Shown here piece by piece: positions 32,617 to 42,101 of a stretch of 64,000 nucleotides of DNA. The position numbers and the translations under genes are program-made. The DNA is from Methylomonas sp. LW13 (GTDB lineage Bacteria > Pseudomonadota > Gammaproteobacteria > Methylococcales > Methylomonadaceae): contig NZ_CP033381.1 in assembly GCF_016865255.1 (NCBI RefSeq), positions 4,154,001 to 4,218,000 on the forward strand, read 5' to 3'. Under the pieces are notes generated by a model. The model searched no databases, had not been told where the DNA came from, and was given only the letters and a program-made list of their open reading frames with translations. Position 1 is the first letter of the stretch; every line of letters begins with the position of its first letter.

Positions 32617-34182
32617 TCACTCCACATCCGAAAACATATCCTCAGCCTCGGCTATCGCTTTAGCCACCGCTGAATTAACGCCGCTGCCGGCGTTATCCGA
32701 CACCATATAAATCGCATCTTCCAGCCACGCGAACGACTTGGCATCAAATATGTCGGGCGACTTGATGCCGTTCTTACGCATGACCTCTTTCTTTTCCATC
32801 ACGTACCGCAGTCCGCCCGCCTCGGCGAAGTGGTAAGGCAACCGCGCCCCCTGTAGCAGTATCTTTTCCTTCATCTTGCGGTCGATGTTCATTCGAAACG
32901 ACACCCGGCCCGACTTGATGCCGTCACGCATCCGCACCATAGCGCATGCCCGCTGGTTGTAGAATCGGTCCTGGTATTCTTTCTTGAAACATGGCTTGCC
33001 CCAATTCACCTTGACGACCGGAACCCCCATGGCCTCGATCAGTTTGTTCACCGTCGCGCCAACGCCGCCGTTATCGACCATCAGCGTGGCGTTTGATAGC
33101 TTGCCAACCAGATTAGCCAGATCCCCGGCGAAAATGATTTCGTTTTTTCTATTGGTGCAGTACGGGATTTCGATGTACTCGACTCGCCGCGCATCCGGGC
33201 CAAAGTCACCATAGCCAATCACTTTGGCAATAATGGCGACCGATTCGTCGCGGTATTCGCCCAAGCCAACGTCCGACAGCACCAACAAACCATACGGTTC
33301 GTCATCGCGGATAATTTGCCCGCGCTCGAACGCTCTTTCCAGTTCGACCCGGGTAAGCAGGTTGCTGCCGGAATCCTCAGCGAACAGACCGAGAACCCGG
33401 ATTCGGTACTCAATCGATTCTCGCCCGCCCGTTTCGTCGTCACGATCCTTGAGCCATTGCATCGTGACAAATGGCGACCGCTCCGAGCTGAAGCGTAACG
33501 AGATCCACGATCCACCACCGTTACGGGATAAATTGTGGTGCGACTCGTAAAACCTGCCGGCGTTGCGCACCCCCTGGGATGCCATCAACGTGCGGTTTCC
33601 AGGCTGGGTTTGGGTGCCGTCAATTACATCGAAATGCTCATCCGAGACACCAGCCGCTTCGTCAATGATGATCAGCTGCCAATACCTGTGTTTGCCGGCC
33701 ACACCGATGGCTTGTCCTTGTTGCATGGCAACCTGGGTGATAAACCACTGGTCTTCAAAGCCCTTGACCGCTACTCGGGTTTTGGTAATCTCGTAGTAGT
33801 CATTGATCCAGCCATACGGCCCGTTGGCGATGGCAAGATAAACGTCGTTCATCTCTTTCCAAACACCGTCGGCTACCTGATTTATCCTTGGGGCTCCGAT
33901 GTAGGTGTTCGAGCCGATTTCGACCTTGCCCTCATACACCGCGACCGGATGACAAAGCAGGTGCCACAAGGCTATCCGTCCGAATGCCGCCGTCTTGCCG
34001 GTTGACGTGCCGGACACCACCGACACCTTGGCATTGGGCGGGGAAATAGCGAAAAGCAGGTCTTCCTGGTCGAACGATGGCGACATGCCGCACACGCTGA
34101 CCGCAAAACGTAGCGGGTCAGCGTGGAAGCGTTCAACGAATTCGAGGTACCTGGGATCTTGGAAGATCGAAGCCTTCGCCAT
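32617..34182 (-). CDS. terL: Terminase large subunit
   Basis: A 521-residue packaging ATPase-nuclease. Walker A is VVSGTSTGKTAAFGRIALWH near residue 55 and Walker B LIIIDEAAG near 167. The C-terminal nuclease shows LLVLSDVGLGE (D), ATLMVDNGGVGAT (D) and DAKSFAWLED (D), fitting the RNase H-like fold. TerL powers DNA translocation into procapsids and cuts concatemers. It follows the small subunit by eight bases. No portal or capsid gene follows, which is unusual for a complete phage. Confidence 0.85.
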   Translation of the reverse strand: MAKASIFQDPRYLEFVERFHADPLRFAVSVCGMSPSFDQEDLLFAISPPNAKVSVVSGTSTGKTAAFGRIALWHLLCHPVAVYEGKVEIGSNTYIGAPRINQVADGVWKEMNDVYLAIANGPYGWINDYYEITKTRVAVKGFEDQWFITQVAMQQGQAIGVAGKHRYWQLIIIDEAAGVSDEHFDVIDGTQTQPGNRTLMASQGVRNAGRFYESHHNLSRNGGGSWISLRFSSERSPFVTMQWLKDRDDETGGRESIEYRIRVLGLFAEDSGSNLLTRVELERAFERGQIIRDDEPYGLLVLSDVGLGEYRDESVAIIAKVIGYGDFGPDARRVEYIEIPYCTNRKNEIIFAGDLANLVGKLSNATLMVDNGGVGATVNKLIEAMGVPVVKVNWGKPCFKKEYQDRFYNQRACAMVRMRDGIKSGRVSFRMNIDRKMKEKILLQGARLPYHFAEAGGLRYVMEKKEVMRKNGIKSPDIFDAKSFAWLEDAIYMVSDNAGSGVNSAVAKAIAEAEDMFSDVE

Positions 34183-34190
34183 AAGCCTTA

Positions 34191-34715
34191 TTACTCCGCT
34201 TCGGGCCTTGCCTCACGTTCAGCCAACACCGCTTTTTGGCGTTCATGTGCGGCTGCCATTTTGGTGACAAACTGGGTTTCGATCATATCCAGTGTTTCTT
34301 TGTCCAGTTTCAACGATCCATTGACCTCGATCTTATCGCGCCATTTATCAGGCTGACGGTTTTTCATCCAGAATATCGCCGCAGTCGTTTCGGGCGGGTA
34401 GTGCTTGGTTACATCGGTCAAAATGACCTGACCATCTGCAATGTTTACTTTGGTTTCAGGGCAGCTGTAACCGGTCGCGCGCTGGAACAATGAATTGGCA
34501 ACTTTAGCGTCGGCAAGCGTTTTGCCGCGCTTGAGGGAATCGGCAAACTCCGGGGCCTGCTTTTTCCATGTGTTGATCGTCTTCTCGCTCACACCGAAAA
34601 ATCCGGCCAGCTGCGCATCGGTGGCGCCAAGCAGGCAATAGTTGTAAGCCTGGTCAATGAACTCCGGCTTTAACGCGGTGGGCCGACCACCAGCGTGTTT
34701 TTTGGTATTTGGCAT
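34191..34715 (-). CDS. terS: Terminase small subunit
   Basis: A 174-residue protein. The N-terminal helix-turn-helix is ALKPEFIDQAYNYCLLGATD, AQLAGFFGVSEKTINTWKKQ, the usual DNA-recognition part of TerS. The centre has FQRATGYSCPETKVNIADGQ and AIFWMKNRQPDKWRDKIE, strongly typical of small terminases. It selects the packaging site and presents DNA to TerL. A 28-bp gap separates it from the repressor-like gene upstream. Confidence 0.85.
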   Translation of the reverse strand: MPNTKKHAGGRPTALKPEFIDQAYNYCLLGATDAQLAGFFGVSEKTINTWKKQAPEFADSLKRGKTLADAKVANSLFQRATGYSCPETKVNIADGQVILTDVTKHYPPETTAAIFWMKNRQPDKWRDKIEVNGSLKLDKETLDMIETQFVTKMAAAHERQKAVLAEREARPEAE

Positions 34716-34743
34716 AGGGTTTACCCTTTAGGGGCTGAAGAAA

Positions 34744-35313
34744 CTACGTTTTGGATTGGGTTGATGCATGATACCCCGCCAATTTTCGCCCAATTGCCGC
34801 GACTTCCGAACTCGCTTCATCGACCACTCTGAGCAGTTTTGCCCCCAGTTTCAGCTCATCGAATTCCGGATTGATTTCGCGGAAGCGGTTGACGATCTTC
34901 TTGATTTCGCCGAATCGGTTGAAGGCGACCTCTGCCGCCTGTTCGACCACCGACAGCTGATCAAACAGATTCCGGATAGCGTTGTTCTCTTCGGCGCTGA
35001 CTTGTTCGAGAGCCCTTTGAATTTGGCATTGTTGGGAAATTAGTGGGTCGCGCTGCCAGTCGTCCGACAAGGCAAAAAGAAAATCAAGGCTGACCTGATA
35101 CACAATAGACGCTTTGTATGGTAGAAAAGCAGGAATTGCCAGCGGATCGCTGGCATGCTCTATCTTGCTCAACTTGGAGGAATTGGCGTATCCCAGCCGC
35201 TCAGCCGCTTCCAGACCGCTCAGTCCGCACATTTCGCGCGCAATTATCATGCGCTGACCGAATGTTTTAACGATTTTTTGCTTTTCTTCTGTGTCGATGA
35301 TTACCGGCTGCAT
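34744..35313 (-). CDS. Helix-turn-helix regulator (Cro/CI-type)
   Basis: A 189-residue protein. Residues about 15-60 form the HTH: FGQRMIIAREMCGLSGLEAA, ERLGYANSSKLSKIEHASDP. The remainder is helical and lacks a Ser-Lys peptidase site. It resembles the other HTH protein at 39280-39996 in organisation (HTH plus long helical region with VSLDFLFALSDDW versus ACWILGLVADDW), so the two look like distant paralogues. Probably a regulator of element C genes. Confidence 0.75.
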   Translation of the reverse strand: MQPVIIDTEEKQKIVKTFGQRMIIAREMCGLSGLEAAERLGYANSSKLSKIEHASDPLAIPAFLPYKASIVYQVSLDFLFALSDDWQRDPLISQQCQIQRALEQVSAEENNAIRNLFDQLSVVEQAAEVAFNRFGEIKKIVNRFREINPEFDELKLGAKLLRVVDEASSEVAAIGRKLAGYHASTQSKT

Positions 35314-35400
35314 GTTTTCCCCGCGTCTTGGAAGTTGGGAAATTTAAGCACGTTGAAAAGTTGATTTTGATTGAGGTTTCCGAGTTGATATACGCTAGGT

Positions 35401-36696
35401 TTATTTGCAGCTGACGCAGACCAGCTCGCGCCAGTCGGTGGTGTAGCGCTGAGACATTTTCTCTGCTTTAGGTTTCCAGGTTTGATCGATACGAGCCGTG
35501 GCGATGGCAATGCCCTTAGGGAAACGTTGGTTGATGTGATCTACCGTTTTCATCAAGGCGCGGTTTTCTGCCGGTAAACCCGAGTTGTTAAAGTCGAATA
35601 GCTCAGTTTGTCCCGGTGCGGTTTCCGACTGAATATGACTGAGTTGTACGCCGCATTTGTAATACCCGTAGCCAGTTTGGTAAATGGCACGGAGTAAGCG
35701 ATCCACAACAGCCAGAATCACCCGAGTATCTTGGCTGTGTTGATCCAGCTTAGCACTGGCACTGCGCTGGTATTGCGGTTCGCGTTCGGCAAAGCCATTG
35801 GTCCGAATGAAGATTGTCACGCTGCCGGCTACCGACTGTTGTTGCCTGAGTTTCTCGGTGGCTCGACTGGTGAACTCGGCCAGCGCAGCAGATAACTCGT
35901 GGTAGTGGGTTAAGCGTCGGCTGAAACTGCGGGAACAGACAATTTGCTGTTTATTCGGGGCAATTTCTTCCAGGTCCAAGCAGGCAATACCGTTCAATTC
36001 CATCACCGTCCGAGCTACCACGATACTGAATTGCTGCTGGATTTTCTCCGGCGGTTGGCAGGCCAACTCCCAGATGGTCTTAATCCCAAGTTGATCCAGT
36101 TTGCGCGAGATTTGCGGGCCAATACCCCAAACCTCGTTGACAGGGACGAGACGCATCAGCTTTTCCCGGCGTAGCGGGTCCGACAGATCCAATACGCCGT
36201 TGGTTTGTTTCCACTTCTTCGCGGCAAAGTTTGCCAGTTTAGCCAAGGTCTTGGTGGGCCCCATACCGACACAGACCGGAATACCCGTCGCGCGGAACAC
36301 GGCATGCTTGATTTGCTGTCCGTAAGCAATCGGGTCGGATTGACACGGATAGACGCCGGTCAAATCAAGAAACGCCTCGTCAATCGAATACACCTCCATG
36401 CATGGGGAAAAGGCTTCCAAAGTCGCCATGACCCTGGCTGACATTTCGGCATAATGCGAATAATTGGATGAAAAAACGTGAATGTTGTGCTGCTCAACAA
36501 GGTGCCGAACCTGAAACAGTGGGACGCCCATTTTGATGCCAAACGCTTTCACTTCGGCACTTCTGGCCACCACACAGCCATCGTTGTTACTCAAGACAAT
36601 CACCGGTTTGCCGTTCAGATCGGGTCTGAATACCCGCTCACAACTAACGTAAAAATTGTTGGCGTCCACCAAGGCGATGCGAGCCTGTTCCTGCAT
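35401..36696 (-). CDS. umuC: DNA polymerase V catalytic subunit UmuC
   Basis: A 431-residue Y-family polymerase from ATG 36696, two bases after the umuD stop. Catalytic acidic residues are in [17 protein letters not shown] and [13 protein letters not shown]; helix-hairpin-helix is [16 protein letters not shown]. The C-terminal little-finger and UmuC-specific tail (RTTDW-like [12 protein letters not shown]) are present, so it is full length. With cleaved UmuD it performs error-prone translesion synthesis. Mobile umuDC copies are common on phages and plasmids. Confidence 0.93.
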   Translation of the reverse strand: MQEQARIALVDANNFYVSCERVFRPDLNGKPVIVLSNNDGCVVARSAEVKAFGIKMGVPLFQVRHLVEQHNIHVFSSNYSHYAEMSARVMATLEAFSPCMEVYSIDEAFLDLTGVYPCQSDPIAYGQQIKHAVFRATGIPVCVGMGPTKTLAKLANFAAKKWKQTNGVLDLSDPLRREKLMRLVPVNEVWGIGPQISRKLDQLGIKTIWELACQPPEKIQQQFSIVVARTVMELNGIACLDLEEIAPNKQQIVCSRSFSRRLTHYHELSAALAEFTSRATEKLRQQQSVAGSVTIFIRTNGFAEREPQYQRSASAKLDQHSQDTRVILAVVDRLLRAIYQTGYGYYKCGVQLSHIQSETAPGQTELFDFNNSGLPAENRALMKTVDHINQRFPKGIAIATARIDQTWKPKAEKMSQRYTTDWRELVCVSCK

Positions 36697-36698
36697 AA

Positions 36699-37211
36699 TT
36701 AAACAGCATGAATAACATTGGTCACGACGCCCCACACCACCAGATCCAAATCATCAGTGAGAACAATGTCAGGATAATCCGGGTTTTCTGCTTTTAGTGT
36801 CCACTGTTCGTTTTCACACGTAAGGCGCTTAACCGTCAGTTCGCCGTTGAGTGCACAAATCACTACCTTACCCGCGACCGGCTCCAGGGATCTATCGACG
36901 ACTAAGATGTCGTTGGGGTGAATGCCGGCCCCAAGCATCGATTCACCTTGTGCCCTAACAAAGTACGTCGCGGCAGGTTTTTGGATCAGCAATTCATTTA
37001 AGTCCAGGTTTTTTTCGATGTGGTCGGCTGCTGGCGAAGGGAAACCCGCAGAGACTTTGCCAGCGAACAACGGTAGGCGAAGTCGTTGTAGCCATTGAGA
37101 CGGCTTGGACACGGCGAGTCGATCTGCCAAAATCACTACATCTTCGACGACATTACGTTTAAAAGGCATTACAGGCATGGCATGACAATTAGTCTGATGA
37201 ACGGGTGGCAT
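36699..37211 (-). CDS. umuD: UmuD-type mutagenesis peptidase
   Basis: A 170-residue S24 protein. The self-cleavage site is [11 protein letters not shown] (Ala-Gly), the nucleophile Ser in [11 protein letters not shown], and the general-base Lys in [13 protein letters not shown]. It is about 30 residues longer than E. coli UmuD; a later start at 37178 or 37169 would give the usual length, and the 37211 start is only weakly supported. An SOS-like operator lies at 37235-37249 just upstream. RecA filaments trigger cleavage, activating UmuC. Confidence 0.9.
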   Translation of the reverse strand: MPPVHQTNCHAMPVMPFKRNVVEDVVILADRLAVSKPSQWLQRLRLPLFAGKVSAGFPSPAADHIEKNLDLNELLIQKPAATYFVRAQGESMLGAGIHPNDILVVDRSLEPVAGKVVICALNGELTVKRLTCENEQWTLKAENPDYPDIVLTDDLDLVVWGVVTNVIHAV

Positions 37212-37234
37212 AGCCTACCATCGAAAAGGCCATT

Positions 37235-37249
37235 GTTCTATATTTGTTC
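37235..37249. promoter_or_regulatory. Candidate LexA operator of GTTC-N7-GTTC type
   Basis: GTTCTATATTTGTTC matches the direct-repeat LexA box known from alphaproteobacteria rather than the CTG-N10-CAG box of enterics. It lies in the 110-bp divergent gap between umuD (minus) and the SRAP gene (plus), both typical SOS genes. Confidence 0.6.
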
Positions 37250-37321
37250 TTAGTGACGGTATTGTGCAACTCCTGGACATTCGGGTTTAATGCATCCCAG
37301 TAATCAGCGTGAGGCAAGGGT

Positions 37322-37978
37322 ATGTGTGGCCGCTACAGTTTGACGACAAAGCCGGACATCATCATTGAGCATTTTCAGTTACTTCGCCAGGTAAAGTTTC
37401 AACCGAGCTACAACATCACACCCGGCAGAAAAATACTGAACATCGTTGAACTCGATGACGGATCACTAAAGCCGGTAAATCTGTATTGGGGCTTGGTGCC
37501 ATCCTGGGCCAAAGACACCAAAAACAGCGGGCACCTGATCAACGCCAGAGCAGAAACGGTGAAGGAAAAGCCGTCGTTCCGGTCTGCATTCAAACACCGC
37601 CGCTGCCTGATCCCGGCCACCGGTTTTTATGAGTGGGAGCGGAAAAACGGCAAACAGCCTTTTCACATTCACCGTCCGGACAACAGCCTGTTCGCCTTCG
37701 CCGGCCTTTGGGAACAATGGCAACATGAAACAGAAACTCTGTATTCCTGCACGATTATTACCACATCTGCATCTGAGCTAATGCAACCCATCCACGACCG
37801 AATGCCGGTCATCATAACGCCGGGCTACTACCGGCAATGGCTGAATAAAGCCGCTGGCGCCGACGAGGCCCTTGAATTACTGGATAACCACGCCTATGCC
37901 GAAATGACCGCTACACCAGTAGGCGATTGGGTGAACAATCCAAAGCACGATGATGAGCGTTGTGTTGCCCCTGTTTAA
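37322..37978 (+). CDS. yedK: SRAP/HMCES family abasic-site protein (YedK-like)
   Basis: A 218-residue protein with Cys2 at the exposed N-terminus (MCGRYSLTT), the abasic-site crosslinking residue once Met is removed. Other active residues are visible in INARAETVKEKP (Asn), GFYEWERK (Glu) and PIHDRMPVII (His). SRAP proteins shield abasic sites in single-stranded DNA. It is divergent from umuDC and shares the operator region, fitting joint SOS induction. Length is typical. Confidence 0.93.
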   Translation: MCGRYSLTTKPDIIIEHFQLLRQVKFQPSYNITPGRKILNIVELDDGSLKPVNLYWGLVPSWAKDTKNSGHLINARAETVKEKPSFRSAFKHRRCLIPATGFYEWERKNGKQPFHIHRPDNSLFAFAGLWEQWQHETETLYSCTIITTSASELMQPIHDRMPVIITPGYYRQWLNKAAGADEALELLDNHAYAEMTATPVGDWVNNPKHDDERCVAPV

Positions 37979-38051
37979 ATAAATTGCAGTCGATTAAGGA
38001 ACGTCGGAGGATAATCGTCTGCAACAGAGAAATCCAACAACAGGAGGATTT

Positions 38052-38471
38052 ATGCGCGGACCAGTAACGATTTTGGTACTTAGCCTGTTTCTATCGGGTA
38101 CGGCTTTCGGCGATCAGGATGATTGGGTCTACATGCCTCGTCAACAGCAACAGAAACAAAGGCAATACGAACAGCAGCAGCGTGCCCAACAACAGCAATT
38201 CCAGCGCCGGGATGATTACCGGGATGACTATAACCAGAGCGAGGGTAACCAAGGCTATCAAGGTTACCAGGGCTATCAAGGTTACCAGGGCTATCAGGGC
38301 TATCAGGGCTATCAAGGCGGCTATAGGGGATATAATCAGCAGCCTCCGACCGGTTATCAGGCCCCGGCCGATTATTACGGGTTGCCACCGGTTAGAGGCT
38401 TTGTTTATCCTCAGCAGCAGCAACCGCAACAAATGCCAAGGATCGAGCAACGTCACCGGGGGCGCTGGTAA
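38052..38471 (+). CDS. Secreted Gln-rich protein with GYQ tandem repeats
   Basis: A 139-residue protein with an AGGAGG ribosome site and signal peptide (TILVLSLFLSGTAFGDQDD). The mature part is rich in Gln, Tyr, Arg and Gly, with seven GYQ repeats followed by GGYRGY, a Gln-run QQQQPQQ near the end and basic RHRGRW at the C-terminus. It looks disordered and adhesive or RNA-binding, like small envelope proteins of free-living bacteria. It is an unusual passenger in a phage-like element. Confidence 0.6.
   Translation: MRGPVTILVLSLFLSGTAFGDQDDWVYMPRQQQQKQRQYEQQQRAQQQQFQRRDDYRDDYNQSEGNQGYQGYQGYQGYQGYQGYQGYQGGYRGYNQQPPTGYQAPADYYGLPPVRGFVYPQQQQPQQMPRIEQRHRGRW
38253..38315 (+). repeat. 9-bp tandem repeat, seven units
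   Basis: Seven copies of GGCTATCAA/GGTTACCAG-type units in frame, encoding Gly-Tyr-Gln each. Alternating synonymous forms suggest duplication of an 18-bp pair. Copy number could vary by slippage. Confidence 0.85.
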
Positions 38472-38496
38472 GCATCAACAATACCGTGCCCGCGTA

Positions 38497-39261
38497 TTAC
38501 CGTCTTTGGCCTGAATTTACACCGATATTGTTATCCAGGTACCGACTCCAGTCTGCTCGGTCAATCGCAGCAAGCGTGGTCAATTTCATGGGAACTGTCA
38601 GCTCGACAAATTTGCCATGTTTATCAACCGGGGAATTTGTATCCTTGCTGATCGATTCGATGACCAGTGGCCAGTAGGTGGCATCCTTGTACTTCACTGC
38701 CAGAAGAACCGGAGCGATTGACGGGAAAGTTGTGGCGTACTTAAATCCGTCTTGTAATAGCCTGGCCGCGAGGCTACCTTCTTCGGATAGCTCGACTGGC
38801 AGCACCCACTTCATTAGCTGATCGAAGGGTTTATGCACCTCTTCGACCGGATTTTTCCAGGCGCGGAATAGTGCCGTGACATTAAACGTGGCCGGCGCAG
38901 CACCGACAAATACTTGGGTGCTATTGAGCTTTGTTATTGCGGTTCGGCCTTCAAGGCCGTGAGCGAGGCGCTGTAGGTCGCTTCCGAACACGCTGTCGGC
39001 TTTGCCAACTAAACCTTCAATGCTGCCGCTTTGTACCATTTGCTGGAGAGTGGGCGTGATGTTTTGCGCGCCCTGGTTTTCGAACGGGCTTGACCAGTTT
39101 AATGACATTTCCAGATTGGATTCCGTAATAGCCGCTTTAACCGTAATATCCTCAATGCGCTTGCCTTTGCGATCCACCGGCCAGAAAGATGCTATTAGGT
39201 GGGGGGACAAGTTGCCCCAGTCTGAGCTTAATACAACGGGTTTATCTGGTGCTGTTGCCAT
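38497..39261 (-). CDS. Hypothetical phage-element protein, 254 residues
   Basis: The protein begins MATAPDKPVVLSSDWGNLSP and contains LEMSLNWSSPFENQGAQNIT, LQQMVQSGSIEGLVGKADSV and FNVTALFRAWKNPVEEVHKP, ending with KFVELTVPMKLTTLAAIDRA. It is soluble and strand-rich. Its place beside the tape-measure-like gene suggests a virion or baseplate component, but I recognise no family. Confidence 0.55.
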   Translation of the reverse strand: MATAPDKPVVLSSDWGNLSPHLIASFWPVDRKGKRIEDITVKAAITESNLEMSLNWSSPFENQGAQNITPTLQQMVQSGSIEGLVGKADSVFGSDLQRLAHGLEGRTAITKLNSTQVFVGAAPATFNVTALFRAWKNPVEEVHKPFDQLMKWVLPVELSEEGSLAARLLQDGFKYATTFPSIAPVLLAVKYKDATYWPLVIESISKDTNSPVDKHGKFVELTVPMKLTTLAAIDRADWSRYLDNNIGVNSGQRR

Positions 39262-39279
39262 TTTTATTCCTGTTTTGGG

Positions 39280-39996
39280 CTATGATGCGAGTGCAGCCGG
39301 GGTTAATGAGGCGTGATTGCGTTGGCTGGTGGCGCGCGGATTACTTTCGGCTATCGGTAAGACTGGTTGCGGCAACTGCGCTGGTGCAGGTCTCTTCCAG
39401 ACTTTCATCGTTGGCTTTGGCTGCGGTAACGCGGCTAGCGCGTGAATCGGCAAGATTTTTGCTCGAACAAGGCTTAACGTTGCGGCGCGCGCTGCGGCTT
39501 GTCCTTGGTCGATTCGGCCAAGGACGGATGAACCACCAGCCATGTCTGTGAACTCTTCGTTTTTTGCCCAGAACGCCATAAATGAATCATCAATCGCCTG
39601 GACAGCCTGTGAAAGCAAGGTGACAGCTTCCGACAGGGCGGCAAGCTTGTTGTCCTGTTCGACCTGCTTGGCGACTTGCTGGGCCCGGCTTTCAAGGTGC
39701 AATTTCTCCAAGGCGACGAGAAAGTCACGCTCTCGCCTTGTTTCTATATCCAGTTCCCAGTCATCAGCGACCAAACCTAGAATCCAACAGGCACTAATAG
39801 CAAAGGCTTCTGCCGCCTTTTTGATCAGGCTGAGAGGCACAAGCGAAAGCCCTTCCTCCATAGCCCGGAGTTGATCAGGATGTATGCCGAGCAATTCAGC
39901 AGCTTGTTGCTGCGACAATTTACAGAACTCTTTTCGGGCCTCAGCCAACCGCAACCCAACTTGCTTTGATAGCAAAACCTCGTCCTTATCGATCAT
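39280..39996 (-). CDS. Helix-turn-helix protein
   Basis: A 238-residue protein from ATG 39996, chosen because AGAGGG precedes it; an upstream in-frame start at 40044 is possible. The HTH is VGLRLAEARKEFCKLSQQQA, AELLGIHPDQLRAMEEGLS. A helical segment follows with a Gln/Ala-rich stretch, and the C-terminus is Pro/Ala-rich and likely disordered. Distant similarity in layout to 34744-35313. Role unknown; regulator is the simplest guess. Confidence 0.65.
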   Translation of the reverse strand: MIDKDEVLLSKQVGLRLAEARKEFCKLSQQQAAELLGIHPDQLRAMEEGLSLVPLSLIKKAAEAFAISACWILGLVADDWELDIETRRERDFLVALEKLHLESRAQQVAKQVEQDNKLAALSEAVTLLSQAVQAIDDSFMAFWAKNEEFTDMAGGSSVLGRIDQGQAAARAATLSLVRAKILPIHALAALPQPKPTMKVWKRPAPAQLPQPVLPIAESNPRATSQRNHASLTPAALAS

Positions 39997-40070
39997 TCTA
40001 TGGCCCTCTTTGTCAAAAATTAGTTGCGGAATGGGGTTCAGCATAAGGCGGAACCCACTCGACTACTTAC

Positions 40071-42092
40071 CTACCATTGCCTCCACCCAATGCCGCCCGT
40101 AGCCAGGTGCGACGACGCCCTGTCTGATAGGTTTTGGCCGACGTCGCTGTTATCTTCAATTCGAACCACTTGCACCTTGTCGTTCTGCGCATTTAGCGGC
40201 TCGATTACCGTTGGTGCGTCCGCTACCTTAGGCGTGGATGGCATAGGTGGTGTTTTTAATGATGGTGCGTTAACCGACACCGCCCGGACAGCCGCAGCGC
40301 CTTGTTTGGCATATGTTGACATGAAGGTATTGCCGTCCGATTTGTCGATGCCGCGCAAAAAATAATCACTGGCACCAGTGGCGCCGCCAAGGTGTGCGGC
40401 TTTCAAGTAGGCGGCGACTTGCTCTGGGCTTGCGGCCATGCTGATTGCCCCGGACTTCACACCTTGAGTGAAGTTGAGTTTTTGCATGTCGGAAAAGGAT
40501 TTGTCTTGCAACGCTGAATCACTGAGATAGGCATCTTTGCCGCCGGCGATAGTCCAGTTTGCGGGATCGGCAAGGAACGATTTTTGATCGTATCGACCGG
40601 ATTTCTGGGCTGATTTAAGTTTGGCGAGATTGACTAGACCTGTATCGGCCAGCGTTTCCGCGCCCATTTGGTACTTGCCGATGAATCCTTTCGGATTTTC
40701 GGCGCGCGGGTCTCCACCGGAGGATTCGGTCCGCATGACCTCCGCAGCATACGCAGCGGCCTGAGCATCAGACAGGCCCGGTATTGATCCACCGAACGAG
40801 CCGAACGCTTTTTTACCGGCCTTGCCGAAGGTGGTGTTATCGAGTAACCACGATGGTGTACCCTTAATCGTGTCCCATGCGCCAGAAAGGTTGTTTTGGG
40901 TACGATCAAGCCACAGACCGCCTAATTCTTTCAGGTTAACGCCGGTATTCTTGTCGACGAATGTGTTGAAATCGTTGAGCTGCTCACCAACAACATTGCC
41001 GGCTTGGGTGAAATTGTTTTTTGTGCGCTCAAGCCACAGCTCGAAACCTTTTTGGAAATCAAAGCCGCCGGTCCAGCTTTCAAACGCGCTTACGAGCTTG
41101 CCGGGCACATCGGCTTGTCTGAGATCGGCCACCCAGGTTCCGAACTTCTCCCCAATAATTTGCCCAGCCTGGTCGCCAACCACGCCGCCAACCACGCCGC
41201 CTACGATAGTGCCGACCGGGCCAGCCGCCGAACCTGCCAATGCGCCGGCACCGATACCGGCTAGACTGCCAGTCCATCCACCGATTGACTTTCCCGCCGC
41301 CGCATCTTTCTGCGCGCGGGACAGATTAGGATCTGACTCACTGCCAAACACATCAACAGCAGCGCCACCAGCGGCAAACAGTGTGCCCAGAATAGGGATG
41401 CGTCTCAGGAGGCCTTTAGCACCTCGGCCCACCTTAGAAAGCAATCCGCCGAGCATTCCGCCGCCCAACATCCCACGTAGCAAGCCACCAATACCACCGC
41501 CACCGGCGGCGATCGTAGTGTTGCTACCGCCATTAGTGCCGTTTGGCTTTTCCTCAATAGCCTTGAGACTTTTCTTTGCGGCCTTGTTGTAAACGCTTTC
41601 TTCGCGGTGGAAAACATCAAGTTTCCTGAAAATCTTGCGAAGTAATCCTTCCTGCTTGCTATCAGCGCGATTGAACAGGCTTAAACCTCGCCGCATGGGC
41701 TCAGCCACTTCCTGGAATGCTTTTGCAGCCGGATCGACATCGCCGGCAGCACTAAGACCACCTCGAGAGGCATTGGCAAGGCGCGCCGCTAAGGCTGCAA
41801 TTTCCGCCGACGCCGCTTTGGTTTTGGGTGGCTCGGCAGCTTTGCCATTAAATGACGACGGCAAAAATTGTCCATTGGAACCGCGTAACGGGCTTGCCAC
41901 CTGCCGGCGGTTGGCCACTGGCGCCAACTGAGCAGGCTTAGCTGCTTGCCGGGTACTGTTCGGTCCGGCGCCGATAGCTGCTTTCCTGATCGCTGCCACA
42001 TCGTTTTTAATGTCGCGCAAATATCCCGGCATGCGGCCAAGGTCAATGGGGTCGCCGATTAGGAACCCCTGGCTATCACTTTGCAAAGCCAT
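40071..42092 (-). CDS. Tape-measure-like protein with lytic-transglycosylase-like segment
   Basis: A 673-residue protein. The first 160 residues are Ala-rich helical. Residues about 195-310 are Gly/Ala-rich and hydrophobic (GIGGLLRGMLGGGMLGGLLS, GAGALAGSAAGPVGTIVGGV), as in tail tape measures that cross membranes. Around residue 445-470 is EVMRTESSGGDPRAENPKGF then IGKYQMGAETLADTG, a lysozyme/transglycosylase-like active region with Glu. Such proteins open the cell wall during DNA entry. No other tail gene is clear, so it is either a tail remnant or a dedicated ejection protein. Confidence 0.65.
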   Translation of the reverse strand: MALQSDSQGFLIGDPIDLGRMPGYLRDIKNDVAAIRKAAIGAGPNSTRQAAKPAQLAPVANRRQVASPLRGSNGQFLPSSFNGKAAEPPKTKAASAEIAALAARLANASRGGLSAAGDVDPAAKAFQEVAEPMRRGLSLFNRADSKQEGLLRKIFRKLDVFHREESVYNKAAKKSLKAIEEKPNGTNGGSNTTIAAGGGGIGGLLRGMLGGGMLGGLLSKVGRGAKGLLRRIPILGTLFAAGGAAVDVFGSESDPNLSRAQKDAAAGKSIGGWTGSLAGIGAGALAGSAAGPVGTIVGGVVGGVVGDQAGQIIGEKFGTWVADLRQADVPGKLVSAFESWTGGFDFQKGFELWLERTKNNFTQAGNVVGEQLNDFNTFVDKNTGVNLKELGGLWLDRTQNNLSGAWDTIKGTPSWLLDNTTFGKAGKKAFGSFGGSIPGLSDAQAAAYAAEVMRTESSGGDPRAENPKGFIGKYQMGAETLADTGLVNLAKLKSAQKSGRYDQKSFLADPANWTIAGGKDAYLSDSALQDKSFSDMQKLNFTQGVKSGAISMAASPEQVAAYLKAAHLGGATGASDYFLRGIDKSDGNTFMSTYAKQGAAAVRAVSVNAPSLKTPPMPSTPKVADAPTVIEPLNAQNDKVQVVRIEDNSDVGQNLSDRASSHLATGGIGWRQW

Positions 42093-42101
42093 GGTTGCCG
42101 C

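Noticed and set aside
38221-38320. Short regular repeats as a CRISPR array
   Set aside because: The 9-bp units are contiguous, in frame and code for GYQ; there are no spacers.
40071-42092. Stand-alone endolysin
   Set aside because: The lysozyme-like part is buried in a 673-residue Gly/Ala-rich protein, fitting a virion-associated protein better than a free endolysin.
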